From contig NZ_WIXN01000016.1 of assembly GCF_010994035.1 (NCBI RefSeq), positions 31,941 through 95,940 of the forward strand: a stretch of 64,000 nt of DNA, read 5' to 3'. The notes beneath the pieces were generated by a model. That model was not told where the DNA came from, ran no database searches, and was given only the letters and a program-made list of their open reading frames with translations. Both the position numbers and the translations under genes were made by a program. The stretch is from Virgibacillus aidingensis (GTDB lineage: Bacteria; Bacillota; Bacilli; Bacillales; Amphibacillaceae). Within the stretch, counting starts at the first letter, position 1. Each line of letters begins with the position of its first letter. Positions 18,586 to 27,650 of the stretch are shown in pieces.

Positions 18586-18759
18586 ATGGATATGAAGGAT
18601 AATGTATTTCGTATAATAAAAATTGTCTTTTTCCTGTTTTGCATGTTCTTAATTATTTACGGACAGCAGACAGTGGGAAAACTTTATTTATTAATGCAGT
18701 TAATTGGGCTTGCCGGCCTCCTATTTTTACTTTGGAACTATAACAGAAAATTTGTGTAA
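18586..18759 (+). CDS. Small membrane protein of sugar ABC operons (DUF6903-like)
   Basis: A 57-residue ORF, below usual length cut-offs, reads MDMKDNVFRIIKIVFFLF at the start and LIGLAGLLFLLWNYNRKFV at the end. It has two membrane segments with a short polar loop (YGQQTVGK) between them. AGGAGAGGGAG lies just before, so the start is either the ATG at 18586 or the one at 18592. It sits 40 bp after permease 2 and before the kinase gene. From memory it matches small DUF6903 proteins found next to CUT1 importers; function unknown, perhaps an importer accessory subunit. Confidence 0.7.
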   Translation: MDMKDNVFRIIKIVFFLFCMFLIIYGQQTVGKLYLLMQLIGLAGLLFLLWNYNRKFV

Positions 18760-18831
18760 CAAACACTTCAGTATCATTATTCTATTATTTTTACTGGAAA
18801 AAATATGAAACTATAGCAAGGGGGAATAGGT

Positions 18832-19737
18832 ATGAATTATGCCATTGGCATTGATATAGGGGGAACAAAGATTGCAAGCGGCATTGTAAACCAGCAAGGA
18901 GACGTCATTCAAAAAGAAACGGTTAAAAGTGATCCTTCCGATCGTGAAAATATGTTTAAAAAAGTAATTGAATGCGTGGAGCAGCTGATGAACCATTCGA
19001 GTATCCCGTTTAAAGAAATCTACGGCATCGGAGCAGGTGTGCCCGGGAAAATAGACAGGGAAAATGGCATCGCGGTTTTTCAAAACAATTTGCCGTGGCG
19101 TAATTTCCCGTTTGCCAGGCGGATACAAGATCATTTTAAAACAGATAAGGTGACACTGGATAACGATGTGTATATGGCTGCATACGCGGAATGGAAAGCC
19201 GCACAGATGACCGATGAACTGTTCGTTTACATGACGATAAGTACGGGAATTTCCTCTTCTATTATTAACGCGGGCAAATTTATCCGCGGGGCAGGTTTTG
19301 CGGGGGAAGTTGGTCTAGTGCCGGTTTATGCGCCATATGAGGAGAAAAGTATAGAGCGGCTCGAAAAAACAGCTGCAGGTCCAGCTTTAGAAAAACATGC
19401 GATGGAGCGTATGGGAGCAGCTGCCATGACAAACGAAAATTTGTTCCAGGCATTCTATAATAAGGATTCTCTGGCAATAGCATTGATAGAGGACGCTACC
19501 TCTTCGATAGTACAAGGAATTTATATGATTAATAGTTTGCTTGATCCGCACAAAATTGTTTTCGGCGGAAGTGTCATAACACAGAACCCGATTTTATTAG
19601 AGCTGATTAAAGAAAAACTTGATTCGTATTTAATTGATGAACAAAAACATATTTTAGATCATTTGGCTATCAGTCAGTTGGGCAATAGCCAGGGAATAAT
19701 TGGTGCTGGCTTAAGTGTCCTTGATACATTCAAATGA
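18832..19737 (+). CDS. ROK-family sugar kinase (N-acetylhexosamine kinase candidate)
   Basis: A 301-residue ROK protein with the N-terminal phosphate loop IGIDIGGTKIASG, the catalytic region TLDNDVYMAAYAEW and a GFAGEVG segment. The zinc site usual in ROK kinases (CxCGxxGCxE) and its preceding His are absent. There is no helix-turn-helix, so it is an enzyme and not a repressor. It lies between the importer and GH112, so the likely substrate is the GalNAc or GlcNAc released by GH112. The usual bifidobacterial kinase for this step (NahK) is not in the window. Substrate and phosphorylated position are inference. Confidence 0.8.
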   Translation: MNYAIGIDIGGTKIASGIVNQQGDVIQKETVKSDPSDRENMFKKVIECVEQLMNHSSIPFKEIYGIGAGVPGKIDRENGIAVFQNNLPWRNFPFARRIQDHFKTDKVTLDNDVYMAAYAEWKAAQMTDELFVYMTISTGISSSIINAGKFIRGAGFAGEVGLVPVYAPYEEKSIERLEKTAAGPALEKHAMERMGAAAMTNENLFQAFYNKDSLAIALIEDATSSIVQGIYMINSLLDPHKIVFGGSVITQNPILLELIKEKLDSYLIDEQKHILDHLAISQLGNSQGIIGAGLSVLDTFK

Positions 19738-19814
19738 CCAGAAAAATGTTATCTAAAATGTCAGGCCGCAGGGCCATATAAAATAAATAGTGCAGTTTAC
19801 AGGAGGAAATAGAC

Positions 19815-21971
19815 ATGGGTAAGGGACGGGTAACACTACCGGTTGAGGAAGGACTGGAGAAAGAAATTTCACATATAGCGGACAAATGGGGAGCGGATGC
19901 TGTCCGTGATTCCGACGGTACAAAAATTCCGGAAGAAGTTAAGTCGATAGCAGATAAAGTATATTCCAAATACTTTTTCACACGCGGGGATCAGGAATGG
20001 GCGAAAGCAAATCTTGATGAATTACAGCATATTTATCTGATGTCTGAAGCCGTTACAGCAAAATCAGAAGAAGTAACCATCCCCATTTTAAAAGGCTATT
20101 TTGATCAACAGGTTCAACCTGATACAGATCATGATCCAAAACAGTGGTGGGAAGTGATCAACCGTACAACAGGAAAAGCGGTGAGTCCGGAGCAGTGGAG
20201 TTATGATACGGAGACACAGGAAGTCATTTTGAAAAACGCGAATAAATGGCACTGCTATACAGTGAATTTTCTTGCCTATCAAATATGGGATCCTGTCCAT
20301 ATGTATAATCATATTACGAATAATTGGGATACTGAACATCACTTGCCATATGATCCAAGGTACCCTAAAACACGGGAATATATTTTGGAAAGGCTGAGAA
20401 ACTGGCTGGATGACCATCCCGATACAGATGTTGTCAGGATTACGACTTTCTTTTATAATTTCACATTAGTCTTTAATGATTTGGCGGAGGAAAGATATGT
20501 TGATTGGCTGGGATACAGTACAACAGTCAGCCCGCTGGCATTAAAGGAGTTTGAAAAAGAAAAAGGCTATAAACTTCGTCCGGAAGATTTGGTTGACGAG
20601 GGCTATTATAATTCCCCTTTCAGAATACCAAGCAGGCAATTTTTGGATTGGATGGATTTCCAGCAAAAATTTGTCAGTGAACTGGCAAAAGAATGCGTGG
20701 ATATTATTCACAGCTATGGTAAAGAAGCAATGATGTTCCTTGGAGATCACTGGGCGGGAACAGAGCCTTATGGTAAGTATTTTAAAAATATCGGCTTGGA
20801 TGCGGTGGTCGGCTCTGTAGGGGACGGCACCACATTAAGAATGATTTCTGACATCCCGCATGTGAAGTATACAGAAGGACGTTTTTTGCCTTACTTTTTC
20901 CCTGATACGTTTAAAGAAGGCGGCAAGCCGGTTGAAGAGGCAAATCAAAACTGGATGCAGGCACGCAGAGCCATTTTAAGAAGCCCAATTCAGCGCATGG
21001 GGTATGGCGGTTATTTAAGCTTGGCTTTGGACTTTCCGGAGTTTGTGGAAAGAGTGGAAGAAATAACAGATGAATTCAGAAAGATTCACGATTATTCTAA
21101 AGGAACAGCATCTTATAAAGCCCCTTTTAAAGTAGCCATTCTAAACAGCTGGGGAAAAACGAAAACATGGATGAGCCATCATGTGCATCATGCAATCTGG
21201 TATAAACAAGTCTATTCCTATTACGGAATTCTGGAAAGCTTAAGCGGCATGCCTGTGGATGTGGAATTTATCAGTTTTGAAGATATAAAGCATCATGGCA
21301 TCCCGGAAGATATTGGCGTGATTATTAATGCAGGTGATGCTGGTACGGCCTGGAGCGGCGGGGCAGCATGGAAGGATGAAAAAGTGGTCAGCACCCTTCG
21401 TGAATGGATCGACGCCGGCGGCGGTTTTATCGGTGCAGGGGAGCCAACGGCCATGGAACATCAGGGAGCATTTTTCCAGCTGGCAGATGTTTTAGGTGTT
21501 CAGAAAGAAATTGGCTTTAGTTTAAGTCTTGATAAATATAATACACTTCATGAGGGATCCCATTTCATTACAGAAGAACATAATGGACCGATTGATTTTG
21601 GGGAAAGCATGAAATACGTTTACCAATCAGATAGAAATACGGAAGTACTCGCAATGGAAGAAGGCGACGTAACACTTGCAGCACATCAATTCGGGCATGG
21701 ACGTTCTGTTTACATGGCAGGTCTCCCTTACAGCCCCGAAAATACGAGATTGTTGTTAAGGGCGATTTTTTGGGCTGCATCACAGGAATCATTGATGAAG
21801 AACTGGTATACAACGAATATCCAAACTGAATGTGCAGCATATCCGGAAGCAGGTATGTTTGTTATTATTAATAATTCTTACGAACAGGAAGAGACGTCCG
21901 TTTATAAAGAAGACGGATCAAAGGTAGATGTAACCCTTGCCCCGATGGGATATAAATGGATGGAAATCTAA
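19815..21971 (+). CDS. GH112 galacto-N-biose/lacto-N-biose phosphorylase
   Basis: A 718-residue cytosolic protein of the family length and order for GH112 1,3-beta-galactosyl-N-acetylhexosamine phosphorylases. It starts GKGRVTLPVEEGLEKE; Asp311 in FLGDHWAGTEPYG sits where the general acid (Asp313 in the Bifidobacterium enzyme, from memory) is expected; a GATase-like region follows (about 430-620). It splits Gal-beta-1,3-GalNAc or -GlcNAc with phosphate to galactose-1-phosphate plus HexNAc. There is no signal peptide. The importer upstream and galT/galE across the divergent promoter complete the route. Preference for GNB over LNB cannot be told by eye. Confidence 0.93.
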   Translation: MGKGRVTLPVEEGLEKEISHIADKWGADAVRDSDGTKIPEEVKSIADKVYSKYFFTRGDQEWAKANLDELQHIYLMSEAVTAKSEEVTIPILKGYFDQQVQPDTDHDPKQWWEVINRTTGKAVSPEQWSYDTETQEVILKNANKWHCYTVNFLAYQIWDPVHMYNHITNNWDTEHHLPYDPRYPKTREYILERLRNWLDDHPDTDVVRITTFFYNFTLVFNDLAEERYVDWLGYSTTVSPLALKEFEKEKGYKLRPEDLVDEGYYNSPFRIPSRQFLDWMDFQQKFVSELAKECVDIIHSYGKEAMMFLGDHWAGTEPYGKYFKNIGLDAVVGSVGDGTTLRMISDIPHVKYTEGRFLPYFFPDTFKEGGKPVEEANQNWMQARRAILRSPIQRMGYGGYLSLALDFPEFVERVEEITDEFRKIHDYSKGTASYKAPFKVAILNSWGKTKTWMSHHVHHAIWYKQVYSYYGILESLSGMPVDVEFISFEDIKHHGIPEDIGVIINAGDAGTAWSGGAAWKDEKVVSTLREWIDAGGGFIGAGEPTAMEHQGAFFQLADVLGVQKEIGFSLSLDKYNTLHEGSHFITEEHNGPIDFGESMKYVYQSDRNTEVLAMEEGDVTLAAHQFGHGRSVYMAGLPYSPENTRLLLRAIFWAASQESLMKNWYTTNIQTECAAYPEAGMFVIINNSYEQEETSVYKEDGSKVDVTLAPMGYKWMEI

Positions 21972-21974
21972 AAT

Positions 21975-22032
21975 AAAACACCCTTTCATCCGGTAAAGTT
22001 GTTTGTAAAAAACTGCCGGATGGGGGTGTTTT
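21975..22032. terminator. Rho-independent terminator after GH112
   Basis: AAAACACCC (21975-21983) and GGGTGTTTT (22024-22032), with inner arms CATCCGG and CCGGATG, form a long hairpin. It lies between the converging GH112 and sialidase genes and may serve both strands. Confidence 0.75.
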
Positions 22033-22147
22033 AACTTTGGTGACTCATTAATCAATATCACCCTGAGCCGCAGGGACAGGTATGGTGACGCTGATCACTC
22101 CCCACTAAATAGGGAAGGGCAAAATCATAGATATATTGATATCAAAC

Positions 22148-24235
22148 TCAATTCCACTTTTCTATCAGATAATCGGCGTTAACCATAAGGAAGTTATGGG
22201 TCTCTGTGGAAATCAATTTATTATCCTTTTGATAGTTAATTAACTTCTTCAAGCTATTCAGATGTTTAACAACTTTTTTATCCCTTTCCCGGGTTTCATA
22301 GTTATTAATGGCTTTAAGATGAATTTCCACTTTTCGATAAGCCTCCCGGGTTGAAAATTCTTCCTTATAATCAGGAAGTTTTTTCAGTAGCAGCTGTGTA
22401 TTTCCGCCTTCATTCAGCCATTCCAAATTAAATTCAGCATAAGCAATGTAGTTGTTAGGCTGTGGTTCAAACAAGATGCCAATATTCCCGTTCTCTAAAA
22501 CTGCCAAGCTGGAATATGCGAAAAAATTTTCATATCCTTGCGTATTAGCATATGGATTTGGCGTTAACTCCATTGAACGTTGCGCAACCCATATTACATC
22601 CCCATCTTCTTGTACTTCACCTAGTTCAACTACACCGTTTGTTCGTGAGGCATCATCCGGCTCACCTGTTGGGTGGGAAGTGATAACATATTGTTTATCT
22701 TCATGCATCCCGCCAACATAATCAAAATTTTCATCTGTAATACCTTCCATAGCTGAATCCGAAACCATTGGATACGTGATGAGTGACTTTTGAACTTGTA
22801 CAGATTGTAAATCATTATAAAATTGCTCACCCCAAGTTTCGCCACCATTTTCACTAATCGAAACCGGCGTTTTCCCTTTACCCTGCTGTCTTCCAAACGA
22901 CATGATTTTCCCGTTATAAAGCTCAATGAACTGCATTTCGTCAATGTTATTAATATAACCTTCATTACTTGAAGTTGCCCTATTCCAAGTCTCCCCATCA
23001 TCATCACTATAGATTGCCGCACCCTTACCTAATGCATATACTGGCATGAGCAGTCGACTGTTTTTACTTGCATCTTCCTGATAGCTCAAATTAATTCCTG
23101 TCCCAGGTCCAAGACCTAAAAACGCACCATCCTCCGGTATTTTTACTTGAGGTGTAATATCGACTGGCTGTGACCATGTTTTTCCGAAGTCGCTGCTTCT
23201 TGTTACCCACAAACGTGATGTTACAACAGCTCTTAAAGGGGCAGGATTTGTTTCTACTTCTGGATATTTGGAGTATTCATTCCCATCCTTATCAGGTCCA
23301 ACGATTCTTTTTTGCACAAATACAGGGTCATCAGCATTGAATTCGGGCTTATTATAGCTTAAATATATATTTCCTACATAGATATCATCCATACCTTCTG
23401 GTTGCCCACTTGGATCTTTGGGTATGAGTGGAGGGGCGGCAGTTATATAGTCAGGTTCCCCAACGGCATAATACATATCCCCCATCGTCTGGTATTGATA
23501 ATTGGCTGAATGATTCGGAGGGATGTAATAGTTGGTTTTTTGGTTTTCACTATCATAAACCCAACCATTTTCCCGGACGGTATAAGCATTTCCTAAATCA
23601 TCCATTTGGCCGTCCCCAACCTTTGAATCGCCATCATACAGAAGTAAATAGTCCTCTCCATCAATTTTTGTGTGTCCTGTACCGTTTTCTAACCATTGAG
23701 AAGCATGCAATCCTTTGCTTTCCGGCCACATATCCACCAGTAATACAATGTCACCGTTATCCGCCTGGACTGGAACGGGATCAATATAAAATGCAGCCCC
23801 CCAATCATCGAATGTTTGAGGTGCATCACGTACAGGCATACTGAGTATTGTATCGACGTTACTCCATGTCTTTCCATTATCCAAGCTGCGTCTGATTCCA
23901 ATATTTAAATTTCCCCAGTCTGCACTATCATTGCCGACATGCGCCATTGAAAGAAGCACATCTTCATCATTTTCATCAGGTGTAATCCCTCTGAGAAGCG
24001 CAGGTATTCGAAAACCAAATCCATCATCCCCCATAACTTCCGGATTGCCAGTCAAGCTTTTATTGAGCACCATGTTTTCCGAAATGCTGGCGAACATTTT
24101 ATAGTCTTCAGACCTGTACGGCTCCCTTTCATTTGTATCTGTGTCATCTTGTTGTTCTTCCTTCTCTGCATATACCGGAGCTGTTACGAAAAACAAACAT
24201 AAAATAAATAAAAAAATGATTCTCTTAAATATCAA
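22148..24235 (-). CDS. GH33 exo-alpha-sialidase, secreted
   Basis: A 695-residue secreted sialidase. A signal peptide ends near VYA-EKEE (residues 1-23). The FRIP motif (GFGFRIPALL) is at 75-78, and four Asp boxes are visible (SLDNGKTWS at 117-125, SSDFGKTWS, SDDDGETWN, SENGGETWG), diagnostic of the six-bladed propeller. The last ~80 residues are the shared C-terminal helical module (VEIHLKAINNYE, KVVKHLNSLKKLINYQ). It starts at TTG with AAGGA nine bases upstream. It lies downstream of the GH123-like gene on the same strand and probably shares its operator-controlled promoter. It removes capping sialic acid; no sialic-acid uptake or catabolic gene is in the window. Confidence 0.92.
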   Translation of the reverse strand: MIFKRIIFLFILCLFFVTAPVYAEKEEQQDDTDTNEREPYRSEDYKMFASISENMVLNKSLTGNPEVMGDDGFGFRIPALLRGITPDENDEDVLLSMAHVGNDSADWGNLNIGIRRSLDNGKTWSNVDTILSMPVRDAPQTFDDWGAAFYIDPVPVQADNGDIVLLVDMWPESKGLHASQWLENGTGHTKIDGEDYLLLYDGDSKVGDGQMDDLGNAYTVRENGWVYDSENQKTNYYIPPNHSANYQYQTMGDMYYAVGEPDYITAAPPLIPKDPSGQPEGMDDIYVGNIYLSYNKPEFNADDPVFVQKRIVGPDKDGNEYSKYPEVETNPAPLRAVVTSRLWVTRSSDFGKTWSQPVDITPQVKIPEDGAFLGLGPGTGINLSYQEDASKNSRLLMPVYALGKGAAIYSDDDGETWNRATSSNEGYINNIDEMQFIELYNGKIMSFGRQQGKGKTPVSISENGGETWGEQFYNDLQSVQVQKSLITYPMVSDSAMEGITDENFDYVGGMHEDKQYVITSHPTGEPDDASRTNGVVELGEVQEDGDVIWVAQRSMELTPNPYANTQGYENFFAYSSLAVLENGNIGILFEPQPNNYIAYAEFNLEWLNEGGNTQLLLKKLPDYKEEFSTREAYRKVEIHLKAINNYETRERDKKVVKHLNSLKKLINYQKDNKLISTETHNFLMVNADYLIEKWN

Positions 24236-24308
24236 ATTGACACATCCTTTTTTTAATCTCCAATGGTTACGTGTGTGTTCTATTCATGCTGTGAGGAAAG
24301 ATGATCTA

Positions 24309-24345
24309 GTTCTCATACTCCATGAAGAAAATGAAGTATGAGAAC
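24309..24345. repeat. 11-bp inverted repeat between GH123-like and sialidase genes
   Basis: GTTCTCATACT (24309-24319) pairs perfectly with AGTATGAGAAC (24335-24345) around a 15-nt loop. There is no T run on either side, so it is more likely an intercistronic RNA hairpin or a binding site than a terminator. It lies in the 140-bp gap between the two genes. Confidence 0.6.
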
Positions 24346-24375
24346 CGGGCACGTGCTGCTGCTGGAGAAATGTAC

Positions 24376-26466
24376 TTACTGCTCCCACTTATCAATTAAA
24401 GAATCTGCGTTTTCTCTCAGGGTGTGGTATGCCATCTCGGAAATAACACCATTATCGGATTGAAAATCAAGTAGTTGTTTAAACCCTTGTAAATGCTTGA
24501 TTACCTTAGTTGCCTCTCCTCTACTTTCGAAATGACTGACAGACATTAAATGTAACTTCACTGTATGGCCAGCTAAAGTATTCCCAAATGCTCCGATTTC
24601 CTCAAACTGAGCAGCGATTTTCTTCATTTCTTCGGCATTCTTTGTAACCAATTCACCAATAATCATTTCCTTTGCGAGCTCAACATCAAGTACATTTTTC
24701 TCTCGTCCATCCCATTGTCTTGTAGCTAAATCTAACGCTTCTTCTATCACCTTACTGTCCTGGTTCTCCTCTTTGGCAATTTGAAGTAGTTCATAATCCT
24801 CGATCCCTTCTTTTAGCAGCTCCCAGCGTATACTTGACATCGGGCCCTTCTCTCCAGGATAGATGAAATACTCATCCCCTTGTGTAAAGGCATAAACTGG
24901 ATTCTGGAAAATATCGTTCGGCCAGTTGTTATATGCCCAGCGTAAGAATCCATCTAAATTGCGATCTGCTGAAATCCAGGGCATCATTCGAGATTCCACT
25001 GCAGGTGAGAAAGATAGTGTGTTCGGGTGAGTATCGCCTGCCCATACATAATAGCTGGTTTCTTTACCACTTTCACGCCGCTCCTTAATCCATTCGTCTG
25101 ATACTTGTGTTGAAGCATGAAAATCCAGGGATAAAATATTTGCATATGAATTAACATCAGTTGAACCAGCAACCTGGATCTGATCCAAAAACTCTGGCGC
25201 TTCTTCTCTAATTAAATCCATCACAGGTGACATCAAAGATGCCGGCCGCTCATCAAAAGCAATATACGTTTGGTCCATCCACCCATTTTCCTTAAGATGG
25301 TCAGTAAAATCATTCAAAAATGCCGTCCATGCTTCCGTCCAGATTGGAGTGCCTACATTCGTCACTTCTGTAACCATTTCGCCAGTCTCTTCATCCAGAT
25401 AGGTTATTCGTTGATCTCCTCTGAAGTTTAGCATGGAATAAGCGTTGATATTCGGTCCTAATCCTGCTTCCAATCCCATTTCCACGTAACGGTCAAAGAT
25501 GGAATAGTCAAAGCTCCAATCTTCACCATCATATTTCCATTTCACCATACTGTCATAACCTACTTGTGTCTGTGGTTCCCAGTTGTTCCATGCGACAGCC
25601 CATGGATGATGAATGACTGTTGTCGTGATCGCATTTTGTCCCCTATCAGCCAAGTCTGCAAAATACTTTTCAATTAATTCCCAGTGCGCCTCTGATTCCC
25701 ATGGTTCCACATTGTATTCTTCGGCAATAGCATTAGGATTCATCCAAACATCCAAATTAAAATTATAATCTTCCGGCTTAGGGAGCTCAACATCATGAAC
25801 AGTTAGCTGAAGATCATACGTAATGGTTTCATTGTTTTCAGATGAAAGGGTAATCTCTCCCTTATAGTTCCCAGGTTCAGCTGATTCTGGAATGTTGAAG
25901 GTAAACCAAATTGGCTGTGCTTCGTTATTGGGAACATCTATTTTTGATAACTCCAGCAATGGATCCGCAACAACCTCCTGCCCTTTTTTTCCTGAAACGG
26001 CTCTGCCGGCAACATCTTCAATGAGTGCTCCGCCAACCACTTCCCTTTTTTCTTTTACCGGAACATATCCTACATAGCGTATATCAATATTTTCTGAAGA
26101 AATTGCGGCACCGCTTTCATTTGTTATTTCACTAATGGAAGTGCTCAAGTTATTTATTTTTTGTGTGCTGGCTACTGCCAGTTGTGCTGAGACCTGTTCA
26201 TTGCGTACTGAAGCCAATTGCAGATTCCGTTCATCTGCATCTCCAAGTATTTCGTCAGGAAACCGGGGTACTTTGACCAATGAAGATGTGGCAAAATCCC
26301 CTGTAGGGATCCACGTATTAATCCCTTCCTCCGGGAATATATTCTCGTCAGATGCCCCATCAGTGGTGGTCTCTTTAGCGATTCCCGGAGAAGGGATAAG
26401 ACTTATCAATAACAATGATATTGCTGCTAAACTAATAATCTTGCTTTTTCTCGATAATGATATCAT
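24376..26466 (-). CDS. GH123-type (DUF4091) beta-N-acetylgalactosaminidase-like enzyme, secreted
   Basis: A 696-residue secreted protein. A signal peptide ends near GIAKET; a beta-sandwich domain follows (about 60-235) and then a TIM barrel of the DUF4091/GH123 type (about 240-600). Asp405-Glu406 in TYIAFDERPASLM match the Asp-Glu pair that GH123 enzymes use for substrate-assisted hydrolysis of beta-GalNAc. The C-terminal ~80 residues are the shared helical module (HTVKLHLMSVSHFESRG, VIKHLQGFKQLLDFQ). AAGGAGTG precedes the ATG by 7 nt. Many DUF4091 proteins are uncharacterised, so substrate remains open. Confidence 0.8.
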   Translation of the reverse strand: MISLSRKSKIISLAAISLLLISLIPSPGIAKETTTDGASDENIFPEEGINTWIPTGDFATSSLVKVPRFPDEILGDADERNLQLASVRNEQVSAQLAVASTQKINNLSTSISEITNESGAAISSENIDIRYVGYVPVKEKREVVGGALIEDVAGRAVSGKKGQEVVADPLLELSKIDVPNNEAQPIWFTFNIPESAEPGNYKGEITLSSENNETITYDLQLTVHDVELPKPEDYNFNLDVWMNPNAIAEEYNVEPWESEAHWELIEKYFADLADRGQNAITTTVIHHPWAVAWNNWEPQTQVGYDSMVKWKYDGEDWSFDYSIFDRYVEMGLEAGLGPNINAYSMLNFRGDQRITYLDEETGEMVTEVTNVGTPIWTEAWTAFLNDFTDHLKENGWMDQTYIAFDERPASLMSPVMDLIREEAPEFLDQIQVAGSTDVNSYANILSLDFHASTQVSDEWIKERRESGKETSYYVWAGDTHPNTLSFSPAVESRMMPWISADRNLDGFLRWAYNNWPNDIFQNPVYAFTQGDEYFIYPGEKGPMSSIRWELLKEGIEDYELLQIAKEENQDSKVIEEALDLATRQWDGREKNVLDVELAKEMIIGELVTKNAEEMKKIAAQFEEIGAFGNTLAGHTVKLHLMSVSHFESRGEATKVIKHLQGFKQLLDFQSDNGVISEMAYHTLRENADSLIDKWEQ

Positions 26467-26652
26467 TCCTATTCACTCCTTAGTATGATTGATATCAGTC
26501 ATATAGTACGAACTGTAACAAAGCTACTTATACAATTTTCACATCATATCATCCACCTTTTGAAATCTAGTCATGCTATTAAATTAAATAATGAAAAATT
26601 ATACAAAATCCCCGGATAACCCTCCTTTTTTTGATACTTATTCCAGCACCTG

Positions 26653-26680
26653 ATTATAAACTGAATGGTTATAACCAGTT
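26653..26680 (-). promoter_or_regulatory. GntR operator O3 and -10 of the GH123-sialidase operon
   Basis: AATGGTTATAACCAGTT (26664-26680) contains the perfect palindrome TGGTTATAACCA and matches operators at 3532 and 4339. On the minus strand TATAAT (complement of 26653-26658) follows it, so the operator covers the -35/spacer of a promoter reading toward the GH123-like gene ~190 bp away. The placement indicates repression by the GntR regulator encoded at 3596 or its relative at 32133. Confidence 0.65.
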
Positions 26681-26918
26681 TGGTGTCATATATTATAGTA
26701 TTTGGTGAATAGTTAAAAGAGTACATCGGCTCATTAATAAATTACTATATTTTGAAGTTAATCAATAATTATGTAATTATTCACCAGCTAGTGAAATCCT
26801 TCCGTTTACAAGTCTTTAGCCAAGAGACAGCTCCTCTATTGGGAAGGACTTTTTACATATACCGTGACCAGTATCAAACGAATTATCATCTTAATTTATT
26901 GAAAAAAGGTAATAATTA

Positions 26919-27300
26919 AACAATAAGCATAAAAAATTTGACAACATCTATATAAATGAATCTTTAATGGGTAATTCTGACTTGTGATCTAGTTAGCAGC
27001 GATTCATGATGAGATCGTATTTGGTTTATTATTAGATACAAAAGAAGGATGAAAAGAAGATAATTTATGATTGTGAGACATATGGGCCGTGGATTTCTAG
27101 AGCAAAAGGGATTATTTTTTTATAAAAACGCAGCTGATAAAGTTATGTTCAGGAGATCATGCAGCTCACGTTAAATGGGATTCGACAGGACAATTATTAA
27201 GAAAACCTTGCTTATGTATTGACGGTTGGGACAAGATGCCGTCCACTTGGTCCATGTGGAGATTACACACATAGTAATGAGAGTTTTTCAACCGTTATGC
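26919..27300 (+). other. AT-rich control box followed by unassigned, possibly decayed sequence
   Basis: AACAATAAGCATAAAA at 26919 followed by ACAACAT resembles the boxes before the ABC operon (15158) and GH101 (33349), but without a cre site. From about 27060 to 27290 short interrupted frames look protein-like (for example GDHAAHVKWDSTGQLLRKP), suggesting a frameshifted gene remnant I cannot identify. The whole 26467-27650 gap holds no intact gene; 27434-27449 has the small palindrome GGTTGACCCATCAACC. Confidence 0.35.
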
Positions 27301-27650
27301 AAAGGTTATAAAACCCCTCCGCAGTATTCAAAGCTTCAATTTGTATGTCAATCTTCCATTCTATTAGGTCATTTGGTATAGTGCATTTTATGCAAAACTG
27401 AAAAAGAAAGACTTTAAAAATGAGTAATTAGATGGGTTGACCCATCAACCTGACAACCATACAATGTGGATGAATGGTCGAAAAATTTAAACTATACATG
27501 GCTTTCAGTGGCAAATGATAAATAAAGTTTATATTTACCGCCATGGAAAGTAAAAAAAGAAAGGGAGTGAGGGATGGGCTGGAATGAATTTTTGTAGAGG
27601 ATCTCAACTGGGTGATGCCTGAAGAAACTGAATATATTGTGGAGGTTAAA

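Noticed and set aside
18832..19737. ROK-family repressor (NagC/XylR type)
   Set aside because: The protein begins directly with the kinase phosphate loop and has no N-terminal helix-turn-helix.
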